Origin: Corbicula japonica
Taxonomy: Eukaryota > Mollusca > Bivalvia > Venerida > Cyrenidae
Length of the DNA stretch: 64,000 nt
Assembly (NCBI GenBank): GCA_038501625.1
Contig: JAZAYU010000010.1
Span: 1,116,001-1,180,000, forward strand
Direction of reading: 5' to 3'
The notes under the pieces are model-generated. The model saw nothing but the letters and a program-made list of their open reading frames with translations, had not been told where the DNA came from and ran no database searches. Positions 24,601-31,469 of the stretch are shown one piece after another. The translations under genes and the position numbers were made by a program. The first letter of the stretch is position 1. Each line of letters starts with the position of its first letter.

Positions 24601-24902
24601 TACTATAATGATTTAAATAATTATATATAGGTCATGCAAACCATGCAATGATGCAAAAATGGTCAAATCAATGTCTACAGATCTTGTAAAACTGTAAACC
24701 AGAATTTATGTTTGTCATGTGTGAATCCATCACAAAACTGTCACGTTGACTTATCCTTGCAATTCTACCTTGTCAACTTTTGCCCAATTGCTCCACCAAC
24801 ACCAACGTGTTGAGATTTTCGTCCTTTACTTGACAACAGTTTTTCCACTACATGCAGATTTCCTGTTCTAGCAGCCTCCAACAGTTCTGGTTCCTTTCCC
24901 AT
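1..24902 (-). CDS. ANKS1A: ANKS1-family scaffold (ankyrin-repeat part), 5' ten coding exons; 3' end outside window
   Basis: Orthologue of the ANKS1A (Odin) / ANKS1B (AIDA-1) adaptors, which act downstream of EGF and ephrin receptors and at synapses. The joined exons give 719 codons. Residues 1-289 form the ankyrin domain: an opening LLEAARTGN helix, then repeats recognisable by [69 protein letters not shown] and [15 protein letters not shown], in the order and with the exon content expected of ANKS1. Residues 290-719 are disordered, rich in Pro, Ser and Lys, with SH3-type stretches ([17 protein letters not shown]). SAM and PTB domains are not seen and should lie beyond position 1. Vertebrate ANKS1 proteins start MGK(D/E)[11 protein letters not shown], so I chose the ATG at 24902; an in-frame ATG at 24941 would add 13 residues. 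Introns are packed with MITEs. Family assignment is very sure; A versus B cannot be decided, and one invertebrate orthologue is expected. Confidence 0.93.
822..870. mobile_element. palindromic MITE, half-arm remnant
   Basis: TTTGAGACCGGTCACCAATC and CAGTTTTATGATCTAGAG, the outer part of one arm only. Confidence 0.55.
893..1148 (-). mobile_element. GGGGGCAT-type Helitron-like element, short
   Basis: About 255 bp related to 46281-46545 (GCACTGATG, AGAAATCTGCCTGATAG, TGGATGGACGG, CCCACTTTGTGGGGGCG). The terminal hairpin is decayed. Confidence 0.7.
1390..1628. mobile_element. TTAA MITE, internal part
   Basis: Central subrepeats and the TCAGAAATAACCTAAT spacer are clear; the terminal repeats are decayed. 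Confidence 0.65.
1779..1980. mobile_element. TTAA MITE next to ANKS1 exon 9
   Basis: The right end is intact (AGTTAAGGGTTAA) and stops 12 bp from the exon 9 donor at 1992; the left end is degenerate. Confidence 0.75.
1992..2041 (-). CDS. ANKS1A: ANKS1 coding exon 9 with tandem NAGNAG acceptor
   Basis: A small exon (47 or 50 bp) reading (A)[16 protein letters not shown] before a TTG|GTAAGT donor. The acceptor is TAGCAG, so splicing may begin at 2041 or 2038; both keep the frame and differ by one alanine. Confidence 0.75.
2757..3115. mobile_element. TGTGTCGCC-type element, diverged copy
   Basis: Starts GATGGGTGTTCAGTTGAACA and holds GACCTTGACCAAA and CAATATAATTTGAAAG; the right terminus is missing. 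It ends just before ANKS1 exon 8. Confidence 0.65.
3129..3238 (-). CDS. ANKS1A: ANKS1 coding exon 8
   Basis: A 110-bp exon after TTTTTTTCAG that contains [13 protein letters not shown], a likely SH3/WW ligand, and ends CTGATGG|GTAACT. It was found by matching open phase between exons 7 and 9 together with clear splice signals. Confidence 0.82.
3427..3613. repeat. 37-bp minisatellite, five copies
   Basis: Unit AAGTGTGAGTATTGAAGAAT plus TCGGAACCCTTTTTCTC, nearly identical copies, in the intron between ANKS1 exons 7 and 8. Confidence 0.9.
3727..3916. mobile_element. TTAA-flanked piggyBac-like MITE, near-full copy (type description)
   Basis: Reference copy for this family. It starts TTAACtCTTTCCTCCATATA and ends TATGGAGGAAAGGGTTAA, so ~18-bp terminal inverted repeats lie inside a TTAA duplication, the target and CCC...GGG ends typical of the piggyBac superfamily. 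Inside are 3-4 inverted subrepeats built on GTAGATCCAGATCAGCC and GATCAGGATCTxCACTG, separated by a conserved ATTAGGTTATTTCTGACC spacer. No coding capacity. Confidence 0.85.
3945..4055. mobile_element. TTAA MITE, half copy next to ANKS1 exon 7
   Basis: Only the right half remains, with a short internal duplication of the GACAGCACTGATGTG motif; it ends ~15 bp before the exon 7 donor. Confidence 0.65.
4070..4562 (-). CDS. ANKS1A: ANKS1 coding exon 7 (disordered, Pro-rich)
   Basis: Phase from exon 6 gives [20 protein letters not shown] at the start, resembling the acidic GPYEALYNA-type segment after the ankyrin domain in vertebrates. The rest is low-complexity with runs of KPP, HPxE and DKSPP and ends VIDKER at GAGAG|GTAAAC. 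It is 493 bp long and shows no folded domain. Confidence 0.88.
4600..4733. mobile_element. TTAA MITE, central fragment
   Basis: Lacks the left terminus; directly abuts the TGTGTCGCC element on its right. Confidence 0.65.
4733..5155. mobile_element. TGTGTCGCC-type element with two ~162-bp units
   Basis: Left end ACACTTGTGTCGCCCTCTGG and right end GAAAGGGCGACACAAAAATG are inverted. Two core units with GCATAACTCC/GAATAACCAC starts are ~162 bp apart. No coding capacity. Tandem-core architecture resembles the pearl-type elements of bivalves. Confidence 0.75.
5201..5299. pseudogene. partial duplicate of ANKS1 exon 6 3' end plus flanking intron
   Basis: This stretch matches 5411-5509 with about a dozen differences, covering the donor site and the last ~20 codons of exon 6 ([14 protein letters not shown] is kept). 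It has no acceptor; just past 5299 the match stops and the sequence changes to TATATCACCTTTTCTTCGAA, which resembles the end of the TGTGTCGCC transposon at 5116-5152. It looks like a non-functional exon fragment. Confidence 0.8.
5448..5631 (-). CDS. ANKS1A: ANKS1 coding exon 6 (last ankyrin repeat)
   Basis: Begins [20 protein letters not shown] after TTTTACAG and continues through [18 protein letters not shown] to KAIQ, with an AAG|GTCTGT donor. It closes the ankyrin domain. Its 3' half is partly duplicated about 210 bp downstream (5201-5299). Confidence 0.92.
6474..7140. mobile_element. TTAA MITE split by another insertion
   Basis: The left end (AACCCTTTACTCCATATA) is at 6474-6492 and the sequence resumes at about 6936 with TTTATCACATGTG and GATCC subrepeats. 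A ~440-bp foreign element lies between. Confidence 0.7.
6494..6935. mobile_element. ~440-bp inverted-repeat element nested in a MITE
   Basis: Ends are inverted: TGTTGTATCATTTTATTTAG on the left and its counterpart AATAATACAACAG on the right, with GCG-A/T-rich subterminal inverted tracts. It contains no coding sequence. I do not recognise the family. Confidence 0.6.
7495..7716 (-). CDS. ANKS1A: ANKS1 coding exon 5 (two ankyrin repeats)
   Basis: A 222-bp phase-0 exon after CTTTCAG. It holds DPT-like [20 protein letters not shown] and [19 protein letters not shown], and ends DIQTM at an ATG|GTAGTT donor, one codon short of where the vertebrate exon breaks (YQTEMG). Confidence 0.93.
7846..8035. 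mobile_element. TTAA MITE, right end lost
   Basis: A good left end (AAACCCTTTACTCCATATAT) and two subrepeats, then the match ends near CTGATCTG at 8021. Confidence 0.7.
8574..8901. mobile_element. TTAA MITE, long variant beside ANKS1 exon 4
   Basis: At ~330 bp it is longer than usual because the right-hand subrepeat occurs three times; the right end TTTAAGGGTTAA lies ~45 bp from exon 4. Confidence 0.7.
8945..9019 (-). CDS. ANKS1A: ANKS1 coding exon 4 (ankyrin repeat)
   Basis: A 75-bp in-phase exon reading [20 protein letters not shown], flanked by a TTTCAG acceptor and a CAG|GTAATC donor. [10 protein letters not shown] is diagnostic for ANKS1. Confidence 0.93.
9502..9604. repeat. perfect 38-bp inverted repeat
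   Basis: Arms 9502-9539 and 9567-9604 are exact reverse complements (GGATAGAGTCTATTAAGACG... and back), enclosing 27 bp with GAACGAGCGCAGCGAGTG. Confidence 0.85.
9608..9774. mobile_element. short MITE with ~27-bp inverted ends
   Basis: TTAGAAGTTGCCCTACATTT at left and AAATGTAGAGCAACTTCTAA at right. The right arm includes GATTGGCT, an inverted CCAAT motif. It directly follows the perfect stem at 9502-9604. Confidence 0.75.
10042..10244. mobile_element. TTAA MITE, complete
   Basis: TTAA on both sides; TIRs differ slightly (CACTTTACTCCATAAATA against TATATATGGAGTTAAGGG). Confidence 0.8.
10803..10930. mobile_element. palindromic MITE
   Basis: Both arms present; the centre (GACCTGAGTTGCC) is altered. 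Confidence 0.8.
11944..12058. mobile_element. palindromic MITE, short centre
   Basis: CAAGATCATAAAACTAAG to TTTTATGATCTTAGGC with ~30 bp missing from the right arm. Confidence 0.8.
12148..12212. mobile_element. palindromic MITE, right arm only
   Basis: CCAATCAGATACTTGAAATT to TTTTATTATCATCGGCCC. Confidence 0.7.
12436..12666. mobile_element. TTAA MITE, complete
   Basis: Left TTTATCCCTTTCCTC, right GGGGGAAAGGGTTAA; internal palindrome well kept. Confidence 0.8.
12826..13020. mobile_element. TTAA MITE, terminal ends decayed
   Basis: Starts near ATACCCCTTTTATCACATGG and carries four GATC subrepeats; no right terminus seen. Confidence 0.6.
13021..14490. other. ANKS1 intron, nothing recognised
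   Basis: AT-rich intronic DNA with no exon and no element I can name. Confidence 0.4.
14498..14672. mobile_element. TTAA MITE, left part
   Basis: AACCCTTTACTCCACA start, then decayed subrepeats; the right end is missing. Confidence 0.6.
14909..15080 (-). CDS. ANKS1A: ANKS1 coding exon 3 (ankyrin repeats)
   Basis: Starts after TTTTTTCAG and ends CAG|GTAAAG. It reads [15 protein letters not shown], then [20 protein letters not shown] and a short acidic linker ending VNVNQQ, the place of VNEQ in vertebrates. The 172 bp restore phase 0. Confidence 0.93.
15592..15748. mobile_element. TTAA MITE, right end replaced
   Basis: Left end TTAACCCTTTTCTCCATA is good; the right end is lost where a TGTGTCGCC element begins at ~15752. 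Confidence 0.7.
15752..16170. mobile_element. TGTGTCGCC-type element
   Basis: Starts GATGGGTGTTCAATCAAACA, ends TTCGAATTGGCGACACGAAA; two core units. Confidence 0.75.
16171..17481. other. ANKS1 intron, nothing recognised
   Basis: AT-rich; no exon or named element seen. Confidence 0.4.
17482..17600. mobile_element. TTAA MITE, left half
   Basis: TTAACCCTTTTCTCCATATA then spacer and one subrepeat; right half absent. Confidence 0.6.
18148..18345. mobile_element. TTAA MITE with internal deletion at left
   Basis: TTAACCCTGTAGATCC joins the terminus directly to the first subrepeat; the right end GGAGGAAAGGGTTAA is intact. Confidence 0.75.
18524..18690. mobile_element. TTAA MITE, right end lost
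   Basis: Begins TTATCCCTTCAATTCATATA and breaks after the TGACCAAAAAGC spacer. Confidence 0.6.
18891..19229. mobile_element. TTAA MITE interrupted by a palindromic MITE
   Basis: The MITE halves (TTTACTCCATGG...GTTCCAG and TGATCAGCCAGCAC...GTAAAGGG) are separated by a complete palindrome at 18940-19085. Confidence 0.8.
18940..19085. mobile_element. palindromic MITE nested in a TTAA MITE
   Basis: GGCCCAAGATCATAAAAC to GTTTTATGATCTTAGGCAC; arms nearly identical, centre ACCAGTCGCCATTT. Confidence 0.88.
19536..19780. mobile_element. TTAA MITE, complete
   Basis: TTAACCCTTTCCTCCATATA at left; right end TATGGAGTATAGGGTTAA after a short TA run. Confidence 0.82.
20056..20203. mobile_element. palindromic MITE
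   Basis: Both arms, with mutated centre (GTGACCAGTTGCC) and one CCAAT box changed to TTTGCTGA. Confidence 0.8.
20480..20750. mobile_element. TTAA MITE, diverged
   Basis: Subrepeats and TCAGAAATAACC spacer visible, ends decayed. Confidence 0.6.
20945..21110. mobile_element. TTAA MITE, short and diverged
   Basis: TTTACTCCATAAACAG on the left pairs with GGAGTGAAGGGTAAA on the right; the middle is partly deleted. Confidence 0.6.
21150..21375. mobile_element. TTAA MITE, complete, variant TIR
   Basis: TTAACCCTTTCCTGTACACA and TATACAGGAAAGGGTTAA; it sits ~130 bp from ANKS1 exon 2. Confidence 0.83.
21506..21586 (-). CDS. ANKS1A: ANKS1 coding exon 2 (ankyrin repeat)
   Basis: An 81-bp exon between a TTTTCAG acceptor and an AG|GTAAG donor. 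It reads [20 protein letters not shown], a close match to the same exon of vertebrate ANKS1. It is 27 codons long and keeps phase 2. Confidence 0.93.
22796..24120. mobile_element. 1.3-kb element with GGCCAAA...TTTCCGGTC inverted ends
   Basis: Left GGCCAAAAACAAAATTCTGT then CCGTTTCCGGTC; right GACCGGAAACAGACC then TATTTTTTTCTTTGGCCC, inverted with few changes. The inside has no convincing protein: a 130-codon open frame at 23733-24125 overlaps the terminus itself. It lies in ANKS1 intron 1. I cannot assign a superfamily. Confidence 0.65.
24769..24902 (-). CDS. ANKS1A: ANKS1 coding exon 1 (residues 1-44)
   Basis: Encodes [15 protein letters not shown], the conserved N-terminus, and a Gly/Lys-rich linker matching the low-complexity insert at this place in vertebrate ANKS1. 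The exon ends ACAAG before a GTAGAA donor, leaving two bases of a codon that exon 2 completes as Ser. Confidence 0.92.
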
Positions 24903-25298
24903 AACCTTTTCAAATTTTTGGCCGATATTAAGAAAAGACATCGTTCGCAAAAGTCGAAATCACTTCCTTATTTTTTGTCAGCATCCATTTTTTCCAGCCT
25001 CTGATACATTCTCTATGATTGGTCAGTTTTTCTCCCAACATCCAATTGAAAGTATCAACACATTTTCCATTAAAGATGTTCCGAATACAATACCTCAAAT
25101 AAAAGAAGAATTTCGATTGGTAAGAATATCGGACGTATCTTCATTTCTAACGAATGGTATTTGTTGTAAGAATTCACTTATGATGTAATAACGAATTATA
25201 AATAGAACTTTCATGTAAACAAATTTAACAATAACATATTGGAGGTCAGCAGTCGTCGAAGAAAGAATACATATTTTTGTGTGTGAAGAGGACTAATC
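24903..25298. promoter_or_regulatory. shared divergent promoter region, ANKS1 / TMEM86
   Basis: Only 396 bp separate the two divergent start codons, so both promoters and 5' leaders must fit here, unless further non-coding first exons exist. A TATAAATAG sequence on the plus strand at 25197-25205 lies about 95 bp upstream of the TMEM86 ATG and could be its TATA box. No comparable box is obvious for ANKS1. No recognised transposon copy lies in this interval. Confidence 0.55.
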
Positions 25299-25319
25299 AT
25301 GACAAAACCAGTTACTGTG
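25299..25319 (+). CDS. TMEM86A: TMEM86 coding exon 1 (7 codons)
   Basis: ATG followed by six codons and a GTG|GTAAGA donor. Phase 0 joins cleanly to exon 2. It is preceded by a TATA-like box and a short leader. Confidence 0.82.
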
Positions 25320-27057
25320 GTAAGAATTGTTCAGAATCATTTATTAACTCCTAAAGGAACCCTCCTGATTTGTGCTTTTATTTAGAAATTTCTTATTTAT
25401 TTGCATGATCTTATTTTGCGCACATCTTCCGCAAAATGATAATCAGCTGACAGCTGGAGCGTTGGCGGGTTTTTTTCCATATTTGAGAAAATTTTGAGAA
25501 AAAACATATGCACAATACCAATATTAATTGTAATGAAAGAAAAATGAAACAATATTGTAACAGAAAATAGCAAATTAGGCCTAAATATTTCCTTTATTGT
25601 TTAAGGGAGATTTGTCCACTGACCCACTTTCAGTAATCACAGACAAAGAAAATGATTTACAGAACCTAAAAAAACAATTGTGGTTTTAATTAGCAGTTTC
25701 CGTCTTTAAAAGTGAGAAATTTAATGTTCTTGTTGCATGTCCATTTGCATATAATGATCAGTGGCATTTAGCAACTCATAATTAACCCATTCCTCCATAT
25801 ACAGCATTTTTAGGCATGTGCGACGTACCAGTGTAGATGCAGATCTATGGTTGGAAATAACCTAAGGAATCATGAAGCGAACATTGCAGATCCTGATGAG
25901 ACAGCACAGATGTGCCGGCTGATCTGGATCTACACTGTTTGCCCATGCAATATAAAGGTGTGTGAGTCTATGGAGGAAAGGGTTTATTAATTCAGTTATC
26001 ACTTAACAAAGCAAGGATCTCTGTTGTCAGCTAACTTTTTTTCACCACAACAACCTTTAAAAATCCATTAACTGCAAACAGTTCATCCGTCATAATGCAA
26101 ACATGTTAAAAATAAAATGAATTTTTCTGGAGCTACATGTAGCTGCTGTGCATTTTTTACTTTAATTAGTAAACATTTCAATTAACTCATGAAATTTTAT
26201 CATTTCAGTTGAAGAGTGTAGGACCAAAGCTGGTTCCTTTCTTCAAGACATGTACAATTTTCTTTGTGCTATTTGCCAATACACCGGCAAGCGAAACCAC
26301 AGCACCCTGGTTCTTCTGCATCATAAAATGTCTGCCAATCATATCACTGATTTTGTTTGTGCTGCTGAATGGGATGAACATTACAGAGTACTACAGATAT
26401 TCAAGACGAGTTTTGATTGGTCTGATATTTTCCTGCATGGGAGATATCTGTCTTGTTTGGGCCAAAAAATATTTTGAACTTGGCATTGGGTGTTTTGCCA
26501 TTGCCCAGATATGCTATTCTCGTGCTTTTGGTTGGAAGCCATTGAATCTATATGCTGGAAGTGTATTCGCTGTGCTAGGTAGCCTTGTCTACTGGTTCCT
26601 TAGCCCAGGTCTTAAAGGCATTATGGTTTATCTAGTAGCTGCATATATTGCTGTAATTTGCACCATGGCCTGGAGGGCCACAGCCAGAATTCACACGTTT
26701 AATTTCTTTGACGACCGTGTTACATGGACACAGATGTCCGGTTGTTTTGGATCAATAGCCTTTGTTATCTCGGACCTTACAATCGCTGTGGATAGGTTCT
26801 TATTTCCTCTGCCATATGCACACCCAATTATTATGGTCACTTATTATGCGGCCCAGTTTGGAATTGCACTTTCAGTAGTGGACAGTCAGGTTGATGCGTT
26901 TATTGCAACTTCTAAAACTGATGGCAAGGTTGAATACACAAATGGTCATATTGAGGATTCATGGAACACTGAGTCGAGTGAACAAAGTTGCAGGCCCATT
27001 TATGGAAAGGAAAATTCTTTGATTCACAGAAGATCTTCGGCTGAAAAGGTGGCATAA
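25299..27057 (+). CDS. TMEM86A: TMEM86-family lysoplasmalogenase (YhhN), two exons, complete
   Basis: A multi-pass ER membrane enzyme family that hydrolyses the vinyl-ether bond of lysoplasmalogens, giving a fatty aldehyde and glycerophospho-base. The spliced product is 289 aa: MTKPVTV from exon 1, then LKSVGPKLVPFFK from exon 2. About eight hydrophobic segments fill residues ~20-230. Two family signatures with conserved aspartates are present: GDICLVW (D86), equal to the GDxxL motif, and FVISDLTIAVDRF (D196), equal to the SDxxLA motif. KCLPIISL (residues 47-54) is the usual KPLP-type loop. A hydrophilic tail of ~55 residues follows the last helix; human TMEM86A/B are about 226-240 aa. It is transcribed away from ANKS1. 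A or B type cannot be decided. Confidence 0.93.
25792..25986. mobile_element. TTAA MITE in TMEM86 intron
   Basis: TTAACCCATTCCTCCATATA to TATGGAGGAAAGGGTTTA, slightly shortened inside. Confidence 0.8.
26209..27057 (+). CDS. TMEM86A: TMEM86 coding exon 2 (rest of the protein)
   Basis: Opens after CATTTCAG with TTG (Leu), so it is not itself a start, and runs 282 codons to TAA at 27055-27057. A possible ATTAAA polyadenylation signal lies at 27114-27119. Confidence 0.93.
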   Translation: MKSVGPKLVPFFKTCTIFFVLFANTPASETTAPWFFCIIKCLPIISLILFVLLNGMNITEYYRYSRRVLIGLIFSCMGDICLVWAKKYFELGIGCFAIAQICYSRAFGWKPLNLYAGSVFAVLGSLVYWFLSPGLKGIMVYLVAAYIAVICTMAWRATARIHTFNFFDDRVTWTQMSGCFGSIAFVISDLTIAVDRFLFPLPYAHPIIMVTYYAAQFGIALSVVDSQVDAFIATSKTDGKVEYTNGHIEDSWNTESSEQSCRPIYGKENSLIHRRSSAEKVA

Positions 27058-28500
27058 AGCTGAGTCAGAACTTAAAATATTTATTTACTTTGAAGCTGCA
27101 GTTCAGATCTTGTATTAAAATCAATGCATATCTGAGAATTTTCACTTGTTTACTTAATGATATTAATTGAATTATTTCACAGACATTAGCAGGATTTGAA
27201 ATGTCAAACCCTTCTACCTCGGGAGAACAATTTTTTCGTACTTGATAAACTGAACTTAGTAGTGACATAGACTGGCATATATTTGCTGGTAGTATTGTTT
27301 TCTAGAATTACATCTAATTCAGTTTAAAAAACTGTGTTCTGACAAACACGAGGCTTGGATGGAAAGAGGGTGGCATGTTTTGAGAATCACAACTTTTACA
27401 TGTGGTGTATTCTGACGATCAGTATTGCATTTAATATGTAAATATAACTGGAACAATATTGCTGTGTTTGATTTTGTTAGTTGTAAGTTACATTGTAACC
27501 ATATTTTATGTGGTTTTTTTTCTCCAATGATAAGAAGTTCATCAATGTATACAGGGTTGGATGCAAGATTTCCAGATAAGGGTTAGTTCGCACCAGTCTT
27601 AAGATATTATTATGATTATTTTCAAATTTCTTGCTGAAATTTCCTTGAAAGTAAATATTAAAATTGATGCGCCAAAAGTTAATCGAGCAACCCCACTGAA
27701 CCCCCCCCCCTGGATCTGACCCTGAATGTACATGTATATAATCTTTATAATGCTTTTCATGGACTACCTAGTACCGGTAATTAAAACTATTTTACTATTA
27801 AATGATTTTTTGCGTCAAATAATTCCAAATATTTAAATTAAAAAACATGGTTGCGAAAAATTAGATATTTTAAACAGTCATAAGAAATGCAGAATAATAC
27901 TATTTAAATTGATGTGCTTTACCTTGGCATAAAATAGGCTAATAAGTAATAAATGCATTTCAAGTGATATGCAGTGACAAGCGTTACCAATTATAACCTT
28001 GCTTGATATACACCTGTCAGATTTTGTTATTCTACATATGTTAAAGACAGGTTGTATTAATTATTGTCTTGAAATTAATGTGTTTTTGCCAAGGTCATTC
28101 TTTCCTAAAATAACAATGTCTTTTATAATTAAACGGTATGACATTGTTTCTACCAAAATCATCACAAGTCAAATTGTATATTAAAAGTATTGTTAAGGAA
28201 TGTATTATTTTACGGTAGATTATGTGTGAAACTTGTTAATAATAATATGAGTGTTGTCCAGTTAACATTACATGTATGGCCAGTAGCATTAAGGAAGTCT
28301 ATTAAATTATAATGTTGAATCTATGCTGTTAACCTGCCAAATGTTTAACTGCATTTAACTGTAGGCCCTAGGGGGTATAGGTTTTAAATTGTGGTGAACA
28401 TAAGGTAATTAGGAGTAATTGTACCTTTATTGTTTACATGTACTTCTTGAAATGTCATTTATATTTTGTCTTTCCATTATGGAAGCTGAACTATTAACAT
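27058..28500. other. TMEM86 3' flank, no gene seen
   Basis: AT-rich sequence downstream of the stop codon, probably 3' UTR and intergenic DNA. I see no exon and no recognised transposon here; a C10 run occurs near 27703-27712. Confidence 0.4.
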
Positions 28501-28506
28501 TTAGTA

Positions 28507-28747
28507 TTTAGTCCATATGTACAGGTGTTGACACATTTGCGACCAGTGTAGATCCAGATCAGCTGGCTGGCACATCTGTGCTGCTGATCTGGTTCTTCAC
28601 TGGTTGCATCTTGATCAGAATTAACCAAATGAATCTTAAAGCAATTAGTGTAGATCCTGATCAGATGGCACATATTTACCAGCTAATCTAGATCTACACT
28701 GTCGCCCAATGCAATAAATATGTACATGTATTTGAAGTAAAGGGTTC
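28507..28747. mobile_element. TTAA MITE, diverged ends
   Basis: TTTAGTCCATATGTACAG to GAAGTAAAGGGTTC with a full set of subrepeats. Confidence 0.7.
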
Positions 28748-29176
28748 AAAATTAAGGTCAATGAAAATTGTTCATGCTTTGGGACATTTCTGGTCAAATT
28801 CATATAGAATTATGAAGTTAGTCCATTTTTGTCTCATCATTCTATATTTTGAAACCAATTCATCATTGATCATAGGAATATTTTGAAAATGTTTATTGAC
28901 TAAGTAATGAACAGTGTAGACCCTTATCAGGCTGTGTGAATGTGAAGAATAATCTGGGTCTACATAGGTTGTGTATAACATGTTGTGGTTTGCTTTGAAG
29001 AGATAAGTGTTTTCTTCTTATTAATGAATGTAAGACTAGGAGCAATTGAAGTTTGTATTTTGAACTTTGTGCAAAGTTACAAAGTTTAAGCAATTTGTTA
29101 TGCTGCAATGATAGAGTGTTATTCTTATTTACAGTGCATGTCAGGTTCTGTTCTGTTCTACAGCAGACGCAACCAC

Positions 29177-29415
29177 TTAACCGTTTCCTCCATAATTACG
29201 CATTTTTACGCATGTGCGACCAGTGTTGATTCAGATCAGCCAGCATGTCGGTGCCGTCTAATCAGGATCTGCACTGGTCGCATTTTGGTCAAATAACCCA
29301 ATGAATCAAAAAGTGAATTGTTTAGATCCTGATCAAAGGCAGGGATGTGCTGTCTGATCTGGATCTAAACTGTTCGCCCATGCAATATAGGTGTGTCTAT
29401 GGAGGAAAAGGTTAA
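29177..29415. mobile_element. TTAA MITE, complete
   Basis: TTAACCGTTTCCTCCATA to TATGGAGGAAAAGGTTAA, TTAA on both sides. Confidence 0.82.
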
Positions 29416-29719
29416 GTGTTGTTAGATTCGAGTTAGGTGTAGAATCAGGACTGTGTAGTTCATCTTAGTGCATGTTAACTGATGTTTAAGTGCAATATCA
29501 TTTTACATTTTTTTCATAGCATTGTTATCTTGCCGTTATGTGTTAAAGTTGGGTATGTTTCTTTGTCACTTCTGTACCAGTGACATAATGGTGTTAATGA
29601 ACTGATAACTAGTAATTAGTGGACAATTGGTGTAGATTGAATACTTGCTTATTATGTGACATTGTTTTTTTGCTTTCTTATACTTAAGAGCCTATATGGT
29701 TTGAATAACATTTATCTGT

Positions 29720-29930
29720 TTTAACTATTTAATCTGTGTAATATGATCAGGAACTACACTGTTCGCTTCATCACAGAAATAACCTAATAAATAAACAATT
29801 AAACGGTGTAGATCCGGATTAAACATCACTCATGTGTTGGCTAATCAGGATCTTCATTGTTTACTAAGCTTTTTGATCAAAAAATAGCCTAATGAATCAA
29901 AAAGCAAACGGAGTGGCTTCTGATCAGACT
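29720..29930. mobile_element. TTAA MITE, diverged internal part
   Basis: Two copies of the AACCTAATAAAT / AGCCTAATGAATC spacer and four weak GATC subrepeats; ends not seen. Confidence 0.5.
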
Positions 29931-30547
29931 GGTTATTTTTCCTGTTAATTCATTGAACAAATATTAAAAGTTCTTCCAACAAATATTAAAATAAGAATTT
30001 ATTCAGTATGTATTTATTTAGTGCAATCTTTGCACTTAAACTTCTGTCTCTTATTTAATAGCATGACTCATAATCTTGTGACTGATGATGTATAACCAGG
30101 TTATTCATTGTACATTGTTCGCTTGTTTTGATCTGAAAGTACTTGGTAGGTTACAATTGGTAACGTTATTGTCATTTGAGTAGCTAGTCCTGTAATATTG
30201 CCAAGTTAAATCTTATTCAAAAACTGGTTTAAGACGGTCTTCCATACCATAAAAGGAAGATAAAACTATTTCTCTAAATGATTTTTCCTGTTAGAATAAT
30301 TTTATTAGATATTAAGTATCAAGTTACAGACGTTAAGACAGCATATTCTAATAAGTTGAATAGTTCAATGACTGTGCAAGAGTATTAAAGGTCATAGCTT
30401 TGTTGAACTGGAAGGCATTTTCAGGCTAATGTTCGAGGACCACGGTGTTAAGAATAATTATAACAAAAAAGAATTTCGTAAATTTTTTAGCTTCTGCATT
30501 ATCACGTCTACATCATTATGATAAGACATGTTGCTTACTAGGAACTC

Positions 30548-30755
30548 TAACCATTCACTCCATATATACATGTTGTTTTTGTGTGTGCAATTAGTGTAGA
30601 TCCAGATCAGCATGCACTTTTGTACCGTCTGGTCTGGATCTGCACTAGTCGCTTCTTGGTCAGAAATAACTAAATGAATCATAAAGCAAAATTTTATAGT
30701 GTAGATCCTGATCAGATGCCATGGATGTGCAGACTAATCTGGATCTACACCATGA
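30548..30755. mobile_element. TTAA MITE, right end lost
   Basis: Left CATTCACTCCATATATAC, three subrepeats, no right terminus. Confidence 0.65.
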
Positions 30756-30759
30756 GACT

Positions 30760-31465
30760 TCGCAAATTACCTTAATTACAACCACTTCTATAGAAAATCT
30801 ATACTAAACTGGCAGTTAATAGCTTTATTTACCTTTTTTGTTAACTACTTGCTGTTCCAGTGAAACATTTTTTGGATTTTGATTATTTGACCTACCAGTA
30901 ATACAGTTTAAGTTTAACTTTCATCCCTAAACCTTGTGGATGGTGTTGAATTTGTTAAAGGGACATAATCAGAATTTAGTGGTAGACTTTCAAAAACTTG
31001 CAAACTTTGATGAACAACTTTGTTTCATTCGGTTTATATACTACATGTATTTAATATATGACTTCTACAAAGCTCTCTATAATGTGACTCAAAACATAGG
31101 TTATAACTTTATACAGTATTACACTTAATTTATAATACACTTAGTTGTGCATCCAAGTTAGGAAACCTCTTACCACACCAAATTTTGGTAAAGTTATTGA
31201 AAATATTGGTGCACAGATTTCATATAAACAAAATGCTATAACTTTATACCTTATTTGATGTACTCGTCAGAATGAAAAAGTGATTAACTACCTTTAAGCC
31301 AGGTATAGGCAGTCGTTATTTTGAACATGCACCTTTATCTAATACAAAAAAGTTTAATACAAAATTTATACATGCTAATACAGTGTAACTTTCAAGTATT
31401 TATGTAATATTATTATTCTAAAATATAATACTGGCAAATATCAATGCAATGGATCTATTGTGCTG
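30760..31465. other. intergenic, nothing recognised
   Basis: Between TMEM86 and TAF11; no exon or repeat seen. Confidence 0.35.
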
Positions 31466-31469
31466 TGAT

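Noticed and set aside
26250..26477. Second plus-strand frame over TMEM86 exon 2
   Set aside because: Out-of-frame shadow; the membrane protein frame is conserved.
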